A model generated the notes under the pieces. It worked only from the letters and a program-made list of their open reading frames with translations. It searched no databases and was not told where the DNA came from. This document shows positions 44,401 to 53,565 of a stretch of DNA of 64,000 nucleotides, piece by piece. Both the position numbers and the translations under genes were made by a program. Numbering within the stretch: position 1 is the first letter of the stretch; every line of letters starts with the position of its first letter. The DNA comes from Streptomyces lunaelactis (GTDB taxonomy: Bacteria > Actinomycetota > Actinomycetes > Streptomycetales > Streptomycetaceae). Where the stretch lies: NCBI RefSeq assembly GCF_003054555.1, contig NZ_CP026305.1, positions 62,001 to 126,000 of the forward strand, read 5' to 3'.

Positions 44401-45072
44401 ATGAAGAAGTTCGACACCACCGCCGCGATCTCCACCGTCCTGGACATCCCCGCCGGGCGCATCCAGGTCATCGCCGCCGACCGGGCCGATACCACCGTCG
44501 AGGTCCTGCCCGCCAACGCCTCCAAGGGCCGCGACGTGAAGGCGGCCGAGCAGACCACGGTCGAATTCGGCGACGGCGTCCTGCGGATCAGCGCCCCGAC
44601 GGAGAAGAACCAGATCCTCGGCGCCTCCGGATCCATCGAGGTGACCATCCAGCTGCCCGCCGGCTCGAGCATCGAGGCAAAGGCGGCCGCCGCCGAGTTC
44701 CGGGGCGTCGGACGGCTCGGCGACGTCGCCTTCGAGGGCGCGCACGGCGCGGTCAAGATCGACGAGGCCGCGAGCGTGCGCCTGGCCGCCTACGCCGGTG
44801 ACATCACGGTCGGCCGCCTTACCGGCCCCGCGGAGATCAGCAACCAAAAGGGCGACATCCACATCACCGAGACCACCTCCGGCACGGTCGTGCTGCGCAC
44901 CCAGATGGGCGACGTGACGGTCGGCGCCGCCCACGGAGTTTCCGCCTCCCTGGACGCCGGCACCGGCTACGGCCGGATCCACAACGCGCTGAAGAACACC
45001 GAAGGCGCCGCGGCCCGCCTGAACATCCACGCGACCACCGACCACGGCGACATCACCGCCCGCAGCCTCTAA
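44401..45072 (+). CDS. DUF4097-family beta-repeat protein
   Basis: A 223-aa protein of repeated short beta strands (VRLAAYAGDITVGRLTGPAE, NQKGDIHITETTSGTVVLRT), the DUF4097 fold of unknown function. ATG at 44401 follows GGAG by six bases; an ATG directly before it is a less good fit. No signal peptide or membrane segment is seen. It is paired with the divergent GbsR/MarR regulator through shared operators, an arrangement often seen for this family in actinobacteria. Confidence 0.8.
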   Translation: MKKFDTTAAISTVLDIPAGRIQVIAADRADTTVEVLPANASKGRDVKAAEQTTVEFGDGVLRISAPTEKNQILGASGSIEVTIQLPAGSSIEAKAAAAEFRGVGRLGDVAFEGAHGAVKIDEAASVRLAAYAGDITVGRLTGPAEISNQKGDIHITETTSGTVVLRTQMGDVTVGAAHGVSASLDAGTGYGRIHNALKNTEGAAARLNIHATTDHGDITARSL

Positions 45073-45167
45073 AGAAGCCAACGGCCAATCAGGTCCAGGG
45101 GCCTGCGATCCACATGCAGGGGCCTGGAGAAGTCGTACAGGACGCCTCACGCGACCAGGTGGACCAC

Positions 45168-45987
45168 ATGACGAAGAACAGCACTTCCTCGACCAACTCG
45201 AAGTGGACCGGCATGGTGCCGGTTGACGATACGGCCCTGGCCGTCACCGACACTGACGGTCCGGTATCCCTGTGGTCTACCTCAAATGGCCAGTTCGCCA
45301 CTCAGGGTTACTGGCGGCGGGTCATCGCTGAACTGGGGACGGAGTGGCGGCACATCACCTACGACGAGCGGGCTCGCGGCAAATCGAAGCGCTCGGCGGA
45401 CTATTCCTTCGAGGTAGCCGTCCGGGATGTCGATGCCGTTCTCGCGGCCGGGGGGACCAGGGGCTGCTGGTGGGCTGGTCCTACGGAGCGTTCGTCGCGG
45501 CGCACTGGGCCAGCCGGAATCCGGACCGTACCTTGGGCGCGGTCTTGGTTGACGGCGCGCAACTGTACGACTGGCTCGACGAGGCAATGGAGCAGCGGAT
45601 CCAGAAGCTGTTCCGGCGGATGGGCTGGTTCCTGCCGCTGCTGCGCCCGACGGCCTGACCCCGCGGATGACCGCCGAACAGCAGGCCGACAGCAACATCG
45701 AACTCGGCAAGCTCGCCCGCGAGCGCGAGTTGGGCCCTGTGCTGGACAACATCAGCGTCCCGGCGCGGTACGTGGTTGCTTCGGGGGCGTCCTTCGGAAG
45801 CCGCGGTGATGAGCAGGAACGGATACGCGCCGGCCTCGATGCGGTGACCGCCCGCAACCCGAACATCAAGGTGAGCGCGAAGGTCGCGAGCAACCACGGT
45901 GCGATCCTGCGGAAGGACTTCCGCGCCATCGCCGAGTCCGCACGCGAGGTCGCCGCCCTCAACCACGGCCCGGCGCTGAAGACCTGA
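45168..45987 (+). pseudogene. Alpha/beta hydrolase broken by frameshifts
   Basis: The 5' part (residues from MTKNSTSSTNSKWTGMVPV to DVDAVLAAGG) is in one frame, the nucleophile region VGWSYGAFVAAHWASRNPDR in a second, and the C-terminal cap (TAEQQADSNIELGKLARERE to SNHGAILRKDF) in a third. The first shift falls at a run of six or seven G near 45450. The parts join into one hydrolase-like sequence of about 270 residues, so this is decay or sequencing error in a single gene. Confidence 0.75.
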
Positions 45988-46021
45988 CCAGCCGACCGAC
46001 GATCAGCCAGGCAGCATCCTT

Positions 46022-46130
46022 CGCCGGTCACGGGCCCGCGGCCGGTTGGGACGCCGGCCGAAGCTCACCGCGGACCAGGCTGCGCTCGCCCAACGGCTCT
46101 ACGACGAGCGGGAGAACGGCCCCGGGACTG
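46022..46130 (+). pseudogene. Resolvase C-terminal remnant
   Basis: RARGRLGRRPKLTADQAALA with QRLYDEREN matches the C-terminal helix-turn-helix region of Tn3-type serine recombinases. The rest of the gene is absent. Confidence 0.6.
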
Positions 46131-46275
46131 GTAGGCCCACATGTCGAGGTGTCGCGTATTCCAGCTTGGACGGCCCTCGTTGGTCGCTCTGAGTGGCGAG
46201 GCCGGTGTTCGTGGTCCGTCCTTGGGCGGATAGGTTCACCGTGGTGTGCCCGAGGCACTTCTGGAGGGGTCACCG

Positions 46276-46502
46276 GTGGACATTGTCGCGATCATGGAAG
46301 CGCTGGCTGAACAGGGCATAACCGTGCTGTCAAGGCTGATGCTGAGCGGATGGCAGAGAGGCGGAAGCCCTGGACGTTCGTGGCCAGTGGCGCCCCACTG
46401 CGTGACGACATCCTCGTGCGTACCGATGCTGCGTCCGTGGAGCAGTGCCTCGAAGCCTGCCTGCCCCGCCTGCGTGAACTGGGCTTCTCTTTTCCCGAGT
46501 GA
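46276..46502 (+). pseudogene. Frameshifted small hypothetical gene
   Basis: VDIVAIMEALAEQGITVL in one frame continues as KADAERMAERRKPWTFVASG and CLPRLRELGFSFPE in another, with a shift near 46330. The two parts resemble a common short Streptomyces protein of about 75 residues of unknown function. Confidence 0.55.
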
Positions 46503-46533
46503 CGGGGCATGCCAGCTGGAGTAAAGCGACAAC

Positions 46534-46700
46534 TCACTGTGTGTGGTCGCCGGGGGCGTATCGGCCCCAGGTGCCTCCGGCTTCGGTGACCAGCCGTGTA
46601 GCGGTCTTGTCGTGGTAGCCGAGGGCCTTCGCGATGACGGGGGCCGGGGCCTGTAGGACTGGCTGGCGGATCGCGGAGGTCCTGCCGCTCTGTGGAGGAA
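46534..46700 (-). pseudogene. Recombinase/integrase-like C-terminal fragment
   Basis: The minus-strand stretch PAPVIAKALGYHDKTATRLV ending GGTWGRYAPGDHTQ looks like the C-terminus of integrase/recombinase-like proteins often found as remnants in Streptomyces. No catalytic core is present. Confidence 0.5.
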
Positions 46701-46789
46701 CGCCGATCTTGGGTAGCGCGAGGACGCGGCCTCGCGCTACAGCCGGGCGAGGAGCGGCCGCATCGGCCGCCCCGCCGCCCACCCCGCCG

Positions 46790-47041
46790 ACAAAATCGAG
46801 TACGCCAAGCTCCTCAAGCAGCAGGGCAGCAGGTCGACATCATCGGACGGCACTGGCTCATCGGCGAAGTCGTACGCGCGGGCCTGGAGGTCTCAGACCC
46901 AGTCCGGGACAACGGCGTCGATCTCCTGGTCTCCGCACCGGATTTGGACCCAGCCGATCCAGATCAAGACCCCCCCGCGACCGAAACATCAATGTGTACC
47001 CGAAGTACGCCCAGGGCGGGTCACCCAGCTCCCGCTCATGA
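46790..47041 (+). pseudogene. Nuclease-like fragment with frameshift
   Basis: IIGRHWLIGEVVRAGLEVSD and DNGVDLLV resemble a PD-(D/E)XK-type nuclease fold, and RDRNINVYPKYAQGG follows in another frame, with a shift near 46940. It appears to be a decayed gene rather than a working one. Confidence 0.45.
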
Positions 47042-47205
47042 TCGCTTGTTGGTGCTCCCCTCCTCATCTCCCCATGCCCGTGGTCTGCGGAGCTGTCCCG
47101 TCCGTATGTGGTGGTTCTTGGTGGGCAAGGTACGGGAGCGAGCAGTGGGGCACTGTTGCCCAGTTGGGTATTGAGTGCGGGCAGACTTTTTCGTGAGGGG
47201 AGCCG

Positions 47206-47562
47206 ATGCCGGAGTTTGCGAGGATGCCGTTGGAAGGCGGGGGGACGATCCTGCTGGAGGAGGTGGGAGGCGCCTCGGAGTTCAGCGGGCCGGTGAAGGC
47301 GGGCCGGGTCGGTGACGCAGTGCGTGATCTACCTCGCACATTGCAGGAGGCGCTGGTGCCGGTGGGGGAGATGGCGCGGGCGGTGCGGGACCAGCTGAGA
47401 GGGACGGGTTCTCGGACGGTTGAGGTGGAGTTCGGAGTGAATCTGTCGGCGAAGGCCGGGGCGGTCATCACTGCTGGCGAAGCAGCCGTCCATCTGAAGG
47501 TTCGCATGGTGTGGGAGAGCGGAGAGTCGGGGGAGCGGAACCCACAAAATGAAGGGGAATGA
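47206..47562 (+). CDS. Trypsin-co-occurring domain (Tcd1-like) protein
   Basis: A 118-aa protein with the pattern of CU044_2847/trypsin-co-occurring domain 1 proteins, notably TVEVEFGVNLSAKAGAVITA followed by a short strand ending KVRMVW. GAGGGG lies before the ATG. Its stop overlaps the start of the trypsin-nSTAND gene (ATGA), so it is coupled to it. In related systems the small partner is thought to be the target, sensor or regulator of the protease part; this has not been shown here. Confidence 0.8.
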   Translation: MPEFARMPLEGGGTILLEEVGGASEFSGPVKAGRVGDAVRDLPRTLQEALVPVGEMARAVRDQLRGTGSRTVEVEFGVNLSAKAGAVITAGEAAVHLKVRMVWESGESGERNPQNEGE

Positions 47563-50500
47563 CCGTGGGGGACGAGCCTGCATCAGGCTCCGGCGACGGC
47601 CCAGACGATGATGGCCGGCTCGCCGGGGCGGGTGAGCCGACGGTGTCCGTGGCGGTATTCCAGGTACTCGCTGCCGACGGTGGTGTCACCGGGGCAGGCT
47701 TCCTGACAGATGAGGGCACCGGCTTCACCTGCGCGCATGTCGTACGCCGCGCCGGGGGGTCCCCGGGGGACCGGGTGGAGGTGGTCTTCCCGCATCTGCC
47801 GGACGCACCGCGAGTGATGGCCGACGTGGTGGCTGAGGGGTGGCGGGCGCCCGAGGCGGACGACGTCGCTGTTCTCCGCTTGGAGGCTGTTCCGGCAGGG
47901 GCCCGGGGCATGGCCGTGGGGGTGAGCGCGGGGTGCCGGGGACATCGAGTCTTCTCCTTCGGGTTCCCCGCCCAGGCACCGCAGGGCGGCCATTTCGGGT
48001 ACGCCGAAGCTGGCGACCTCCTGCCTGCGGGCAACGGTGCCGTGCATCTGCTTCAGCTGACACGGGCCAACGATCTGACCACCGGGTTCAGTGGCGCCCC
48101 GGTAGTGGACGAGGTGACCGGCCTGGTCATCGGCATGGTCAGCTCCATCGCCTCCTCCGATGTCCATGGGAAAGGGCTGGGTATCGCCTACGCGACTCCG
48201 GCCGAGGTGCTGCGGGACGTGCGGCCCCGGCTGGCCGAGCACCAGGTGTGCCCGTATCTGGGGCTGGAGCCGTTCACCGCCCGGCACGCCGACTGGTTCC
48301 ACGGTCGGGGGGCGGCCCTGGAGCGGGTGCTGGCGGCCCTGGGTGAAAACCGGCGGCTGTTGATGCTGCTGGGCCCTTCCGGAGCGGGGAAGTCGTCACT
48401 GGTCAACGCGGCTGTTCTGCCTGCCCTGGCTAAGGGAGCAGTCCCGGGCAGCGATCGCTGGCTGCCTGTGTATGCCCGCCCCGGGCGTGACCTTCTCACG
48501 CAGTTGGAAGATGCGGGCCTGCCCGGTGCTGCGGCCGACGGCCTGGCGGCCGCGGCCGGGGCCCGCCTGGCCGTCGAGCCTGATCACGACCGTCTGCTGT
48601 TGGTCATCGACCAGTTCGAGGAAATCCTCGCCCAACTGGCCCCCGTTTCAGACCGAGGTGCCGACGGCGGACGTCCGCGAGCCGTGGACCAGCTCGTGGA
48701 GCTGGCCGACTCCCACGCCGACGTGACCGTGCTGCTGGTCATGCGCAACGACTTCTATGCCCCGCTCGACGCACTCGCCCCCGGCTTGATGAACGCCGCC
48801 GTGCCCGGGCTGTGCAACATCCCCGCGACGCTGAGCCGCCCCGAACTGAAAGAGATCATCAACCGGCCCGCCGCAGCCGTGGGCCTGCCTCTCGAAGCCG
48901 ACCTGGCGGACCGCATCGTCAACGACATCCTGGACACCGGCCCGACGGCCAGGCATGCACCAGTAACCCTGCTCCCGGCGCTGGAACTTGCTCTGCGTCA
49001 GCTATGGGTGCGCCGCCGCCGCGAGGACGGCAGCCTCACCCACGCGGCCTACGAGAAAATCGGCAAAGTCACCGGCAGCCTGACGGCCTGGTGCAACCGT
49101 GCCCTCGGACAGTTGCCTGGCGACCAGCACCCCACCGCGCAACGGATCCTCACCGCGCTGGTCCGTCCCGCCGACGAAACCAACGGCATCCCCGCCACCC
49201 GTAGGCTCGTCTCCCTCACCCGCCTCCGCGCCCTGGCCGCCGACCCGAAACTCACCCGCCCGGCCGCCGATGCCGCCTTCGATGTCGTACTGGAGGCCCT
49301 GACCCGCTACCGCATCGTCACCACTGGCACCACCACACCTCCCGGCGCGGCTTCTGGCGAACCGGCAGCGGAACTCATCCACGACGCGCTCATTCGCGAC
49401 TGGGCCGACCTGCGTGACTGGGTCGCCCAGGACCATCAGTTCCAGGTCTGGCACCTGCGCGCCGCCGAACAGCAGACCCGCCACGCCCGCAGCCGCCTTC
49501 CCGGCGACCTGCTGGACGGTTCCCTCCTCGCAGAAGGAGAGGAATGGGCTGGCCAACGCCCGCTCCCTGCCGAGATCACCTCGCTCCTGGAAGCCAGCCG
49601 ACAGCGCCAGCAGGCAGACATCCAGCGCCAGCAGGCAGACATCCGCCGTACCCGGCGCATCAACACCATCCTCGCCGGGCTGCTGGCACTCACCCTGATC
49701 GCCACCGGCATCGCCTTCTACCAGCGGCAGACCGCCATCGGCCAACGTGACCGTGCCGCCTCCGCCCAGGTGGCCGGCACCGCCCAGTCAGTCCGCCGCA
49801 CGGATCCTGAGCTCGCCCGGCGGCTGGCAGTGGCTTCGGGGCGCCTGGCCGGCACTCCCGAGTCCTGGTCGGCCCTGCTGGCCCTGCGCAACCAGTGGGA
49901 AGACGATGCGCTCAAACTGCCCGGCTTCGTGGCGACGGAATCCGATCTCGACGGCACCGGGCAGACCTTCGTGGGGGCGGCGGGCACCCGTGTGGAGTTC
50001 TGGAACGTCAAGGCCCGGGTGAAGACCGGTTCCTACACCGCCCCGGCCAGGGTCCACCAAGTGGACCTTTCCGACGACGGCAAGACAGCCACCGTGAGCA
50101 CCGATGACGGATACACCCGCCTGCTCGACGTCTCCAGCGCCCGCCCACGCACCACTCACACCTATCCCACCGCCAAAGAGAGCACCGGACTCTGGCCGAG
50201 GACAACGGTCAGCCCGCTGGGCACCTACCTGATGACCGAATCGATCGAAGCGACCGACACGGCCGTAGAGACCACGCTGGCCATCTGGGACACCCGCACC
50301 GTCCGCAAGATCATCACCATGAGTTCCCGCGGACCTGTCTCCTTCTTGGCGGACTCCTCGTTCTCTCCGGACGAACGCGTACTTTCCCTGCCCAGCGGCG
50401 GCCAGGGAAAGCCGTTCACCTGGTTCGACACACACACCAAGAAGAAGCTGCCCGTCCCCCTCCCCTACGGGGTCAAGGCCACCGACATCCAGGGGCCCGT

Positions 50501-51899
50501 GGTGTTCAGCCCGGACGGGAAGTCCGTGGCTCTGACGCTCAAGGGCGGCAAGATCAACGTGTTCGACCGACGCGGCGGAGGGCATCTCGGCACCGAACTC
50601 AAGGGCGCCGAGGACCCTGACTATCCCCTCTACTTCAGTCACGACGGCCGGTTTCTCGTGCGGAACGCCATCGTCTGGGACACAGAAGCGTTGCGGGCCT
50701 CCGAGCCTGTCATGCGCTACGCGACCACCCAGAGCGAGTGTCACCCCCTGACGCCCCTGCGTTTCACGGCCGACGACTCGAAGCTCCGGTGCGCCGGAAC
50801 CGACGGCGTCGTCCGGTCGCTCGACGTCCGTGCCTTCACCAAAACCCCCGAGTCGACCGGTGGGTACTACGACGAGGGCGCGGTGAGCCTCGACCGGTCC
50901 ACCTTTGCGCTCCGTACTCGCAACGACATCGAAATCTGGTCACCGCTCTCGCGGACCAAGCGTTCCACCATGACGTCAGTCGTGGGCAGCACGGGTCAGC
51001 TCGTGGACAAGATGCAGCCAAGCCGCGATGGCCGGCTGCTTGCCGTCGTCGCCGATACCCAGATCGAGATCTGGGATACGGCCAAGAAGAAACCATCACT
51101 GCTAGGCAGCCTGTCCATCCTCGAAAAGGACCAGTCCGGCGGAGCGACGCAGCCGTACCCATTCGCACCGGACAAGGCGGTCGCGTTCTCGCCGGACAGC
51201 AAGTCACTCGCCGTCCAGGTCGTGAAAGCCCAGACCAACACGCTCACGTTCTGGGACCTGACCACCATGCGCCGGATCCGCGAGGTGCACGCCGACCTCG
51301 GCTACCCCAGCAACGGAGGGGCCGTCTTCTTCCAGCCCGACGGCAAATCCGTGATCGCCGCCCCGAACCTCGGCAGAGTCGCGTTCCCCTCCGGCCGGGT
51401 CATCACCAAGGGCGCCCCGAGCCTGGAGGTGGACTCCACCAGCGACGATGGCGCGACGATCTACACCTACCCTCGCAAATTCCGGCCCTACATCCGGCTC
51501 TGGGACGCTCAGACGCTCCTGCCCGAAGGAAACGACCTGCGCACTGGCGCCGTAACCCCTCCCCTGCTCACGCCGGAAAGGGCCAGCGCCGCCTCATCCG
51601 ACGGCCGACTGTTCGCCACGGTCCACCAGTCCGGACCCACCTACCAGATCAAGGTATGGGACAGTCGCACCCGGACCCAGCTCGGCGCCCCGCTCACGGG
51701 GTACATCGACGAGATCGTCGCGCTCGCGTTCGCCCCCGACGGCTCAGCGCTGACCAGCATGGATAGGTACGGCAGATTCTTCACCTACACCATCGCCCCT
51801 GCGCAGCTGATCCGAGACCTCTGCGCCAAGTCAGGCCCTCTCACCGAACAGGAGTGGAAGACCTACATCCCCGACATCCCCTACCGCAAGACATGCTGA
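47559..51899 (+). CDS. Trypsin-nSTAND NTPase-WD40 conflict protein
   Basis: A 1446-aa protein. Residues about 25-220 form a trypsin-like serine protease with the triad His60 (TCAHVV), Asp101 or 102 (ADDVAVL) and Ser178 (GFSGAPV). Residues about 230-640 form an nSTAND-type NTPase with Walker A GPSGAGKS (about 272-279) and Walker B LLLVIDQFEE (about 346-355). A membrane helix follows (about 702-722, ILAGLLALTLIATGIAFYQR), then beta-propeller repeats to the end. The protease, the NTPase switch and the propeller sensor are a known design of predicted bacterial conflict and cell-suicide systems, in which binding at the propeller opens the NTPase and releases the effector. Here the protease is at the N-terminus and is probably cytoplasmic. 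Confidence 0.88.
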   Translation: MTVGDEPASGSGDGPDDDGRLAGAGEPTVSVAVFQVLAADGGVTGAGFLTDEGTGFTCAHVVRRAGGSPGDRVEVVFPHLPDAPRVMADVVAEGWRAPEADDVAVLRLEAVPAGARGMAVGVSAGCRGHRVFSFGFPAQAPQGGHFGYAEAGDLLPAGNGAVHLLQLTRANDLTTGFSGAPVVDEVTGLVIGMVSSIASSDVHGKGLGIAYATPAEVLRDVRPRLAEHQVCPYLGLEPFTARHADWFHGRGAALERVLAALGENRRLLMLLGPSGAGKSSLVNAAVLPALAKGAVPGSDRWLPVYARPGRDLLTQLEDAGLPGAAADGLAAAAGARLAVEPDHDRLLLVIDQFEEILAQLAPVSDRGADGGRPRAVDQLVELADSHADVTVLLVMRNDFYAPLDALAPGLMNAAVPGLCNIPATLSRPELKEIINRPAAAVGLPLEADLADRIVNDILDTGPTARHAPVTLLPALELALRQLWVRRRREDGSLTHAAYEKIGKVTGSLTAWCNRALGQLPGDQHPTAQRILTALVRPADETNGIPATRRLVSLTRLRALAADPKLTRPAADAAFDVVLEALTRYRIVTTGTTTPPGAASGEPAAELIHDALIRDWADLRDWVAQDHQFQVWHLRAAEQQTRHARSRLPGDLLDGSLLAEGEEWAGQRPLPAEITSLLEASRQRQQADIQRQQADIRRTRRINTILAGLLALTLIATGIAFYQRQTAIGQRDRAASAQVAGTAQSVRRTDPELARRLAVASGRLAGTPESWSALLALRNQWEDDALKLPGFVATESDLDGTGQTFVGAAGTRVEFWNVKARVKTGSYTAPARVHQVDLSDDGKTATVSTDDGYTRLLDVSSARPRTTHTYPTAKESTGLWPRTTVSPLGTYLMTESIEATDTAVETTLAIWDTRTVRKIITMSSRGPVSFLADSSFSPDERVLSLPSGGQGKPFTWFDTHTKKKLPVPLPYGVKATDIQGPVVFSPDGKSVALTLKGGKINVFDRRGGGHLGTELKGAEDPDYPLYFSHDGRFLVRNAIVWDTEALRASEPVMRYATTQSECHPLTPLRFTADDSKLRCAGTDGVVRSLDVRAFTKTPESTGGYYDEGAVSLDRSTFALRTRNDIEIWSPLSRTKRSTMTSVVGSTGQLVDKMQPSRDGRLLAVVADTQIEIWDTAKKKPSLLGSLSILEKDQSGGATQPYPFAPDKAVAFSPDSKSLAVQVVKAQTNTLTFWDLTTMRRIREVHADLGYPSNGGAVFFQPDGKSVIAAPNLGRVAFPSGRVITKGAPSLEVDSTSDDGATIYTYPRKFRPYIRLWDAQTLLPEGNDLRTGAVTPPLLTPERASAASSDGRLFATVHQSGPTYQIKVWDSRTRTQLGAPLTGYIDEIVALAFAPDGSALTSMDRYGRFFTYTIAPAQLIRDLCAKSGPLTEQEWKTYIPDIPYRKTC

Positions 51900-52000
51900 C
51901 CTGACGGAAACGAACCAGCCGGGCTCGCCGAACAGGTCATCAGGGCCAGCGGGCACGGGAGTTCGGACATCCGTGCAAAGGACTTCGGAATTCGACAAAC

Positions 52001-52507
52001 GCGGAGCGCGAGGAACTGTGGAAGTGCCTCGACTACCTCCGGCCCGGTGACACGCTCGTGGTGCCCTCGCTCGATCGCTTGGGTCGCTCGATCCAAGACC
52101 TGATCTCCATCGTGGCCGGACTCCGCAAGCGCGGGATCGGCTTCCAGTCGCTGCACGAGTCCCTCGACACAACCACGCCCGGCGGGCGCCTGGTCTTCCA
52201 CGTGTTCGCCGCGCTCGCGGAGTTCATCCGAGAACTGATCGTGCAGGGCACCCACGAGGGCCTTGCGGCCGCGCGAGCACGCGGCGAACGGATTGGTCGA
52301 CCGCCCGCCATGACGGAGGAGCAGGTCCGCCACGCTCGCGGGCTGCTGACGGACCCGGAGAACACCATCACCTCGATCGCCAAGCTGCTGGGCGTGTCCC
52401 GTACGACGCTCTACAAGTACGTACCGGAGCTGGCGGCAGGGCGGGACTCGCTCGTACCGAACGCTCGACCCGGGCAACTGCCGTCGGCAGAGCGACGCGT
52501 CAAGTAG
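52001..52507 (+). pseudogene. 5'-truncated Tn3-type serine recombinase
   Basis: The reading frame resembles a resolvase from AEREELWKCLDYLRPGDTLV through PSLDRLGRSIQDLISIVAGL to the C-terminal helix-turn-helix TEEQVRHARGLL and SIAKLLGVSRTTLYKYV. The N-terminal part with the catalytic serine is missing. Upstream codons match only from about 52000. The remaining product, if made, would lack recombination activity but could bind DNA. Confidence 0.75.
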
Positions 52508-52510
52508 AAT

Positions 52511-52659
52511 CGGTGCCAAGCAGCAGCAGGGGAATCCGGTGCAATTCCGGAACTGTCCCGCAACGGTGTACGTGAAGCGCCTCCCGCGCCCCACCTGAGT
52601 CCGAGGACCTGCCTGCCCGAAGATCCCGGCGACTCGTCGGGTCCTTCGGCAGGGCACCG
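52511..52659 (+). ncRNA. Cobalamin (adenosylcobalamin) riboswitch
   Basis: The 5' CGGTGCC (52511-52517) pairs exactly with GGCACCG (52653-52659) to form P1. Inside are the conserved GGGAATCCGGTGC (52529-52541), CGGAACTGTCCCGCAACGGT and the B12 box GTCCGAGGACCTGCC (52599-52613). These fit the cobalamin riboswitch consensus closely. It lies directly upstream of the terminator hairpin at 52681-52703 and about 150 bases before a small membrane protein gene. Confidence 0.9.
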
Positions 52660-52680
52660 GGACACCTCCAGTAGGACCGA

Positions 52681-52711
52681 TGCCCAACTCATCGAGTTGG
52701 GCATTCTTGCT
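52681..52711 (+). terminator. Intrinsic terminator of the riboswitch
   Basis: TGCCCAACTC-ATC-GAGTTGGGCA is a perfect 10-bp stem followed by TTCTTGCTGT. It is placed as the expression platform for the cobalamin riboswitch, so B12 binding could end transcription here. Confidence 0.8.
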
Positions 52712-52740
52712 GTCAGACCCCACGCACCCCGCCGAAGTTG

Positions 52741-52764
52741 TGGAGACCGCGCCCGCGGTCTCCA
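52741..52764. terminator. Second leader hairpin
   Basis: TGGAGACCGCG-CC-CGCGGTCTCCA is a perfect 11-bp stem. It has no U-tract and lies just before the membrane protein gene. It may add to attenuation or hide the RBS. Confidence 0.6.
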
Positions 52765-52805
52765 CATTCAGGGCCGTCACGCGGCCCGCGAGCGGGAGAC
52801 TGACC

Positions 52806-53090
52806 TTGACTGTGCACATCGACCCCGTCGGCGGCGCCCTCATGGTGGTGGCGTGCGTCGTGGGGTACTTCGTCTACAAGCACACTCGCCAGGGGCCGCT
52901 CGGCAAGGGCGACATTGTCGGGGCCATCGTCTGCGGCACCTCGGTACTGGCGGCGCTGGTGCTCATCCTCGGCGGCGACCACTCCCAAGTTCAGGTCCCC
53001 GAACCGGGGCGGAGCGGAGTCCCCTCGACTTCGCCGGGCCCCGCTTCCATCTCCATTCACCAGGGCGCCAGCCCATCCGCGTCGCCGTAG
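52806..53090 (+). CDS. Small membrane protein under a cobalamin riboswitch
   Basis: TTG at 52806 follows GGGAG by seven bases and gives 94 residues. Two hydrophobic segments (about residues 7-25, GGALMVVACVVGYFVY, and 38-56, IVGAIVCGTSVLAALVLILG) flank a short basic loop KHTRQGPLGKGD, and a Ser/Pro-rich polar tail follows. I do not recognise it. It could be a membrane spread or transfer-type protein of a plasmid, or a transport subunit whose expression responds to B12. A start at 52680 was rejected, since it would read through the terminator hairpin. Confidence 0.6.
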   Translation: MTVHIDPVGGALMVVACVVGYFVYKHTRQGPLGKGDIVGAIVCGTSVLAALVLILGGDHSQVQVPEPGRSGVPSTSPGPASISIHQGASPSASP

Positions 53091-53117
53091 TCGGCATAAC
53101 TGTGACGCCGGACAGCT

Positions 53118-53150
53118 AGAAGCCCCGGGACCAGACGACCCGGGGCTTCT
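53118..53150 (+). terminator. Terminator after small membrane protein
   Basis: AGAAGCCCCGGG and CCCGGGGCTTCT form a perfect 12-bp stem with a 9-base loop, 28 bases after the stop codon. Confidence 0.8.
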
Positions 53151-53484
53151 GTGTGCACTTCGCTTGTGTCCGGTTCAACGATTGGAGTCCGCTTCGGTCA
53201 CCGTCGGTGCTCTTGAGCTCCACATCCATGCCAGCGTCTGCGTCCATGCCGGTGGACTCCGGCCTTCGACGCTTCCACGTTCTGCGATCAGCTGCATGAC
53301 CGGCTCAAGACAGTCGCTGACGCCACCCTCGATGGGCTCGGCGCCACTGAGCGCCGGGCCCATCGCAAGCCGGGGCCGGGACCAGCGACTGAAAGCGCAC
53401 AGCGTCTCAGCGACTGATGGCGACTGAGTCGCTTTCCCGAGGGAAACAAAGAAAGTCCAGGTCAGGGCTGCGCAAAAAGCCAGT

Positions 53485-53500
53485 CAGCGACCGAAGCGAC
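53485..53500 (-). repeat. 16-bp replicon repeat, copy 4 (inverted)
   Basis: CAGCGACCGAAGCGAC, identical to the copy at 38836 and the reverse complement of those at 35641 and 35765, 15 to 18 kb away. Confidence 0.75.
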
Positions 53501-53565
53501 CGAAGCTCGGATGTTATGAGGACATTCGCGCGTGTGCGTGTGTGCGTCATAGATAGGTGTCTTGA

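Noticed and set aside
45114..45809. A single intact 231-aa hydrolase gene
   Set aside because: The second half of that frame loses homology after the G-run near 45450; the nucleophile and C-terminus continue in two other frames, so it was called a pseudogene.
52680..52805. Start of the small membrane protein at ATG 52680
   Set aside because: It would translate the riboswitch terminator hairpin and has no RBS; TTG at 52806 has a well-spaced one.
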